Assembly: GCA_903821255.1 (NCBI GenBank)
Contig: CAIJKT010000260.1
Location: forward strand, 1 to 9,485
DNA from: an uncultured Lentisphaeria bacterium
Lineage (GTDB): Bacteria; Verrucomicrobiota; Lentisphaeria; Victivallales; Victivallaceae
Direction: 5' to 3'
DNA: 9,485 nt
Part shown: piece by piece, positions 6,383 to 9,485 of the stretch
Layout of the letters: each line of letters starts with the position of its first letter
How positions within the stretch are numbered: position 1 is the first letter of the stretch
Made by a program: the position numbers and the translations under genes
The notes under the pieces: model-generated
What the model saw: the letters and a program-made list of their open reading frames with translations, nothing else
What the model was told of the DNA's origin: nothing
Databases searched by the model: none

Positions 6383-9001
6383 TTACTTGATCGGGGGTTT
6401 GCCGGCAACGCCGCCGGTTTTCTTATGCCAGACGGCGATAATCGGGCTGGCGACAATTACTGATGAATAAGTACCGATCATCACGCCAAGCATCATTACG
6501 AATACAAAGTCGTTGATGGCGGTACCGCCGAACAGAAACAGCACAAATACCACCAGAAATACCGTGAATGCGGTCAGCACCGTCCGGCTCAGCGTCTGGT
6601 TGATACTCATATTTACAATCTCTTTATACGGCTTGTCTTTGACCAGTTTCAGATTTTCACGGATACGGTCAAACACCACGATAGTATCCATAATGGAATA
6701 ACCAATGATAGTCAGAATCGCAGCGACAACCGTCAATGAAATTTCTCTGCCCATCAGCAAATAGATCCCGAGGGAAATAGTCACGTCGTGAATAAGGGCG
6801 ATTACCGAAGACACTCCGTAATCGAATTCAAAGCGCAAGGCCACGTAAATAATAATACCGATAAACGCCAGAATCACCGACAGTATTGCGGATTTACTGA
6901 ATTCCCAGCCGACCAGTCCTCCGAGCGAAGATTCAAGCCCGCCCGAAAGCTTGGCATTCGGAAACTTTGCATTCAGTATCTTGGCAATATGATCTTTAGG
7001 GCTGGAGGAATTCTGCGCACTGGTATCAACTTTATGACTGCTGCGGATAACAATTTCCAGCTTTTTATTGTCCCCGCCAAGTGCGGCATTAGTTTTGTAG
7101 GTAACTTTTGAATCATTGTATCCGGCAGCAATAAGAGCATCGGCAATCTGCTGCGGAGCTATGCTTTCGGCATAACTGAAAGTTATCTGGGTACCGCCGA
7201 CGAAGTCAACGCCAAGACAGTTTTTGCCTTTGATGCAGATTGTCGCGATACTCACCACGATCATAACTGATGAGATTACCAGCAATACGCGGCTGGCACG
7301 AAGGAAGTCGAAATGCGGCTGGGTGAAGATATGCATCATGCGCAGTGTCTTGAAGTGGGAATAACGCTGCATAATATCAAACACCAGACGGGTGATATAC
7401 AGCGAGGAGAACAGACTGGTGATGATACCGATATTGAGTGTTACGGCAAATCCTTTAATGGCGCCGGTGCCGACAAACATCAGGATCACCCCGGTGAACA
7501 GGGTAGTCAGATGGGAGTCGATAATGGTCAGGAAAGCCTTGCTGTAACCGAGATCAATTGCGTTAAGCACGGTTTTGCCGTTATTCAATTCTTCGCGCAC
7601 CCGCTCATAGATAAGAACGTTGGCGTCAACCGACATCCCCATCGTCAGAATGATACCTGCGATACCAGGCAGAGTAAGCGTGGCGTCGAAAGCGGCCATG
7701 GCACCCAGGATCATTATAATATTGACGAGCAGACCGATAATCGCCACGACGCCGGCCCGGTGATAATAAACGATCATCCCCACGGCCAGAGCGAGCAGCG
7801 CCAGTACGCCGGCCCAGATGCCGTTGCGGACGTTATCCGCGCCGAGAGTCGGGTCCGTATCAAAAATAGCCTCCACATTGATCTGCGGCAGACTGCCGGT
7901 GGCAAGAGCATCGGAAATGGCTTTGGCTTCCTCAGTGGAGAACTTGCCGGAAATTTCAGCGCTTCCGTCCATGATGGCGGAGCGGATGGACGGTGCGCAA
8001 TAAAGCTTGCCGTCAAGCACGATAGCCAACTGGCGATTGAGATATCTGGTGGTGACTTCTCCGAATTCCCTGGCGCCTTTACTGTTAAAACGGAGAATAA
8101 TCTTGCGCTGTCCGTACTGGTCGGCGCTCGGGAACGCGTCAATAATGTCTTTTCCTTCCATAACCCAGCGGCGTTCAACAAAGTAAACCTGGGTGACCGG
8201 CTTCTGGCCTTTTACAAAATCAACTGTTTCCAGCTTTTCATAACCGACCGGAGCAATAAAGTTTTGCGGATCTTCGAGATATTTTTTCACCAGCATCTGA
8301 TTGTCTTCATGGACCAGGCGGAAACGGAGCTTGGCGCTCATTTTGATCAGATTCAGCAGCTTTAATTTTTCGTCCTTTGATACGACTGGAACGCGGAGCG
8401 AAATATAACGTCCGCCGGCAGGTGAAATTTCAGTTTCGAAAATCTTCTGCGACTCCATACGTTTACGGAGGGTTTCAATCGCAATATCGCGGAAGTTGTC
8501 GTAAGTTCTGCTGATTTTCTGGCTGTCTTTATCGTTTTTAGCATCTTTGACAATGGCAGGCTCGCTCGCAGTCTTTGCTTCACTGCTGATCGAGCCGTCA
8601 TTGACATCCTGTTTTTTATCAGGAATAAGTTCGACTAGAAATTCTGCGCCGCCGTTTAAGTCCAGCCCCAGACGGATGGAACTGCTGGCCTTTTTCCTGA
8701 CCACGCTGAGAACGTCGCGATTGTCATTCAAATCCTTGCCGTCAACATAGCTCTTCAGTTCAATTCCCTTTTCATCCGCTGCTTCAAGCAGCGCCTGTGA
8801 CGGGAAAAGACTGGGATTGGCTTCCTGTTTTTTCCTGGCGTCAGCTACCAGTTTTTCCATTTCAGGACTTTTGCTGTCTTTCAGTATGGAACTGAAAGTC
8901 TTGTAAAAATCCCGCTGAGTCAGCGGATGGATTGAAATAGCAAACACAGCAGTTACAGCCAGAGCGATAATCGTTCTCAGAAGTATCGGTTTCTTATTCA
9001 T
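6383..9001 (-). CDS. secDF: Fused protein-export membrane protein SecDF
   Basis: An 872-residue single-chain fusion of SecD and SecF, the proton-driven inner-membrane partner of SecYEG that helps pull secreted proteins across. SecD half: first membrane helix about 8-25, signature 'GLDLNGG' (112-118), a large periplasmic domain (to about 390), then membrane helices with 'GMSVDANVLIYERVREEL' (455-472) and the proton-pathway Asp459. SecF half: membrane helix about 571-590, 'GVDFVGGT' (597-604), a periplasmic domain, then helices with 'GYSIMDTIVVFDRIREN' (767-783, Asp772) and 'NQTLSRT' (801-807, Arg806). All key charged residues for proton coupling are present. The region about 127-165 is a Lys/Asp/Ser-rich linker of low complexity. 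The ATG at 9001 has a poorly spaced AAGGG upstream. It sits 39 bp after yajC, the classical yajC-secD-secF order, and ends in a strong terminator. Confidence 0.96.
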   Translation of the reverse strand: MNKKPILLRTIIALAVTAVFAISIHPLTQRDFYKTFSSILKDSKSPEMEKLVADARKKQEANPSLFPSQALLEAADEKGIELKSYVDGKDLNDNRDVLSVVRKKASSSIRLGLDLNGGAEFLVELIPDKKQDVNDGSISSEAKTASEPAIVKDAKNDKDSQKISRTYDNFRDIAIETLRKRMESQKIFETEISPAGGRYISLRVPVVSKDEKLKLLNLIKMSAKLRFRLVHEDNQMLVKKYLEDPQNFIAPVGYEKLETVDFVKGQKPVTQVYFVERRWVMEGKDIIDAFPSADQYGQRKIILRFNSKGAREFGEVTTRYLNRQLAIVLDGKLYCAPSIRSAIMDGSAEISGKFSTEEAKAISDALATGSLPQINVEAIFDTDPTLGADNVRNGIWAGVLALLALAVGMIVYYHRAGVVAIIGLLVNIIMILGAMAAFDATLTLPGIAGIILTMGMSVDANVLIYERVREELNNGKTVLNAIDLGYSKAFLTIIDSHLTTLFTGVILMFVGTGAIKGFAVTLNIGIITSLFSSLYITRLVFDIMQRYSHFKTLRMMHIFTQPHFDFLRASRVLLVISSVMIVVSIATICIKGKNCLGVDFVGGTQITFSYAESIAPQQIADALIAAGYNDSKVTYKTNAALGGDNKKLEIVIRSSHKVDTSAQNSSSPKDHIAKILNAKFPNAKLSGGLESSLGGLVGWEFSKSAILSVILAFIGIIIYVALRFEFDYGVSSVIALIHDVTISLGIYLLMGREISLTVVAAILTIIGYSIMDTIVVFDRIRENLKLVKDKPYKEIVNMSINQTLSRTVLTAFTVFLVVFVLFLFGGTAINDFVFVMMLGVMIGTYSSVIVASPIIAVWHKKTGGVAGKPPIK

Positions 9002-9040
9002 ATTTGCGGCAACATCCCTTCTTAAAAGCTTTAATATAAA

Positions 9041-9373
9041 TCAGTTAGCGAGAGTATTCATATTCCCGTTCTCGAAAACGGCATTAATGGCGGTCTTGCT
9101 GATTTCGACCTTGACATTGTCGGAAATTTCAGCAATAAACGTTTTCTCTTTGACTTCAACGATTTTTGCATAAATTCCGCCGCCGACAATCACGCTGTCG
9201 CCTTTCTTGATCTGTTCGACCATTTCCGTGCGTTTTTTGGCCTGTTTGCGCTGTGATCTGATCATGAAATAAATCATCACGCCGAAAATAAGGATCGGTC
9301 CGAGCAAGGGAAGCATTCCGCCGCCCTGAGTGGCCGGTGCGCCCTCAGCTAAAGTAAAAATCGATTCAATCAT
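9041..9373 (-). CDS. yajC: Preprotein translocase accessory subunit YajC
   Basis: A 110-residue small membrane protein of the YajC family that associates with SecDF in the Sec translocon. It shows one membrane helix (about residues 19-38, 'MLPLLGPILIFGVMIYFMIRS') followed by the family hallmark 'RSQRKQAKKR' and the compact cytoplasmic domain 'IKKGDSVIVGGGIYAKIVEV'. Length matches E. coli YajC (110). Start choice: the ATG at 9373 is called here. An in-frame TTG two codons upstream (9379) is better spaced from the GGAAGG at 9386-9391 (6 bases, against 12 for the ATG), so it could be the true start. It is first in the unit with secDF. Confidence 0.95.
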   Translation of the reverse strand: MIESIFTLAEGAPATQGGGMLPLLGPILIFGVMIYFMIRSQRKQAKKRTEMVEQIKKGDSVIVGGGIYAKIVEVKEKTFIAEISDNVKVEISKTAINAVFENGNMNTLAN

Positions 9374-9385
9374 TTGCAATTATAT

Positions 9386-9391
9386 CCTTCC
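9386..9391 (-). promoter_or_regulatory. Ribosome binding site of yajC
   Basis: Minus-strand GGAAGG lies 6 bases before a TTG codon at 9379 and 12 bases before the ATG at 9373. It is the reason the TTG start cannot be excluded. Confidence 0.5.
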
Positions 9392-9434
9392 GTTTAAAAA
9401 TTCATGGGAAAAAACTAACTTTGCAAAATACATC

Positions 9435-9473
9435 AAAAACCCTGAATAGCAAGATTTTTTTTGATATTCAGGG
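9435..9473 (-). terminator. Probable intrinsic terminator of a minus-strand gene beyond the window
   Basis: Perfect 9-bp arms CCCTGAATA (9440-9448) and TATTCAGGG (9465-9473) enclose 16 bases that can pair further after one mismatch (five pairs around a TTTT loop). On the minus strand the hairpin is followed by TTTTT (A-run 9435-9439). It would end transcription of an unseen upstream gene, so yajC likely has its own promoter within 9380-9434. No good consensus promoter is visible there. Confidence 0.7.
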
Positions 9474-9485
9474 CTTAAAATTAAA

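Noticed and set aside
7313..8365. A 350-residue open frame on the plus strand inside secDF
   Set aside because: It lies wholly antisense to a gene with clear family motifs, and its His/Gln/Asn/Asp-rich translation has no domain signature. It looks like a by-product of the codon pattern of secDF.
9435..9473. The hairpin near the right edge as a plus-strand terminator or yajC leader element
   Set aside because: On the plus strand the hairpin is followed by CTTAAAATTAAA without a T-run. The T-run is on the minus-strand side, which fits termination of an unseen upstream minus-strand gene.
1..9485. CRISPR array, tRNA/rRNA genes, insertion sequences, prophage or defence genes
   Set aside because: No spaced direct repeats, cloverleaf-like sequences, transposase motifs or terminal inverted repeats were seen. 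All long frames belong to the seven genes listed.

Overview
The window is bacterial and holds seven genes in two facing blocks. The first block (+ strand, 1-4036) runs from the cut 3' part of an Rrf2-family regulator into a three-gene redox operon: a CooS-type anaerobic carbon monoxide dehydrogenase homologue, a four-cluster CooF-like ferredoxin, and an FAD/NAD(P)H oxidoreductase. The second block (- strand, 4062-9379) contains, in order of transcription, yajC, a fused secDF, a strong intrinsic terminator, then ptsH and ptsI. The two blocks converge at 4037-4061 with no clear terminator between them.

How the + block probably works: electrons would pass between the CooS active site, the CooF-like ferredoxin and NAD(P)H through the flavoprotein. 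The CooS protein keeps every cysteine and histidine I expect for the B, D and C metal clusters. However, in a by-eye alignment to remembered CODH sequences, it lacks the catalytic lysine and the histidine channel of classical CO dehydrogenases. Its true substrate is therefore open. A 19-bp near-perfect palindrome overlaps the best promoter -10 element in front of cooS and is the obvious candidate operator for the upstream cysteine-rich (probably Fe-S) Rrf2 regulator. This gives a self-contained picture: redox or Fe-S sensor, operator, and NAD(P)H-linked metalloenzyme.

The - block is housekeeping. YajC and SecDF support Sec-dependent protein export. HPr and Enzyme I are the general phosphocarriers of the PEP phosphotransferase system, with no sugar-specific EII in the window. 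A 239-bp gap (6144-6382) separates secDF from ptsH. It contains the secDF terminator, a candidate ptsH promoter and an unexplained 10-bp inverted repeat.

Organism: an anaerobe or facultative anaerobe with moderate GC content (about half by eye). A single-chain SecDF and a Ser46-type site in HPr occur in several phyla, including Firmicutes and the Planctomycetes-Verrucomicrobia-Lentisphaerae group. I lean weakly towards the latter (Lentisphaerae-like) from the overall feel of the proteins, but cannot establish it. No tRNA, rRNA, CRISPR, transposase or other mobile element was seen.
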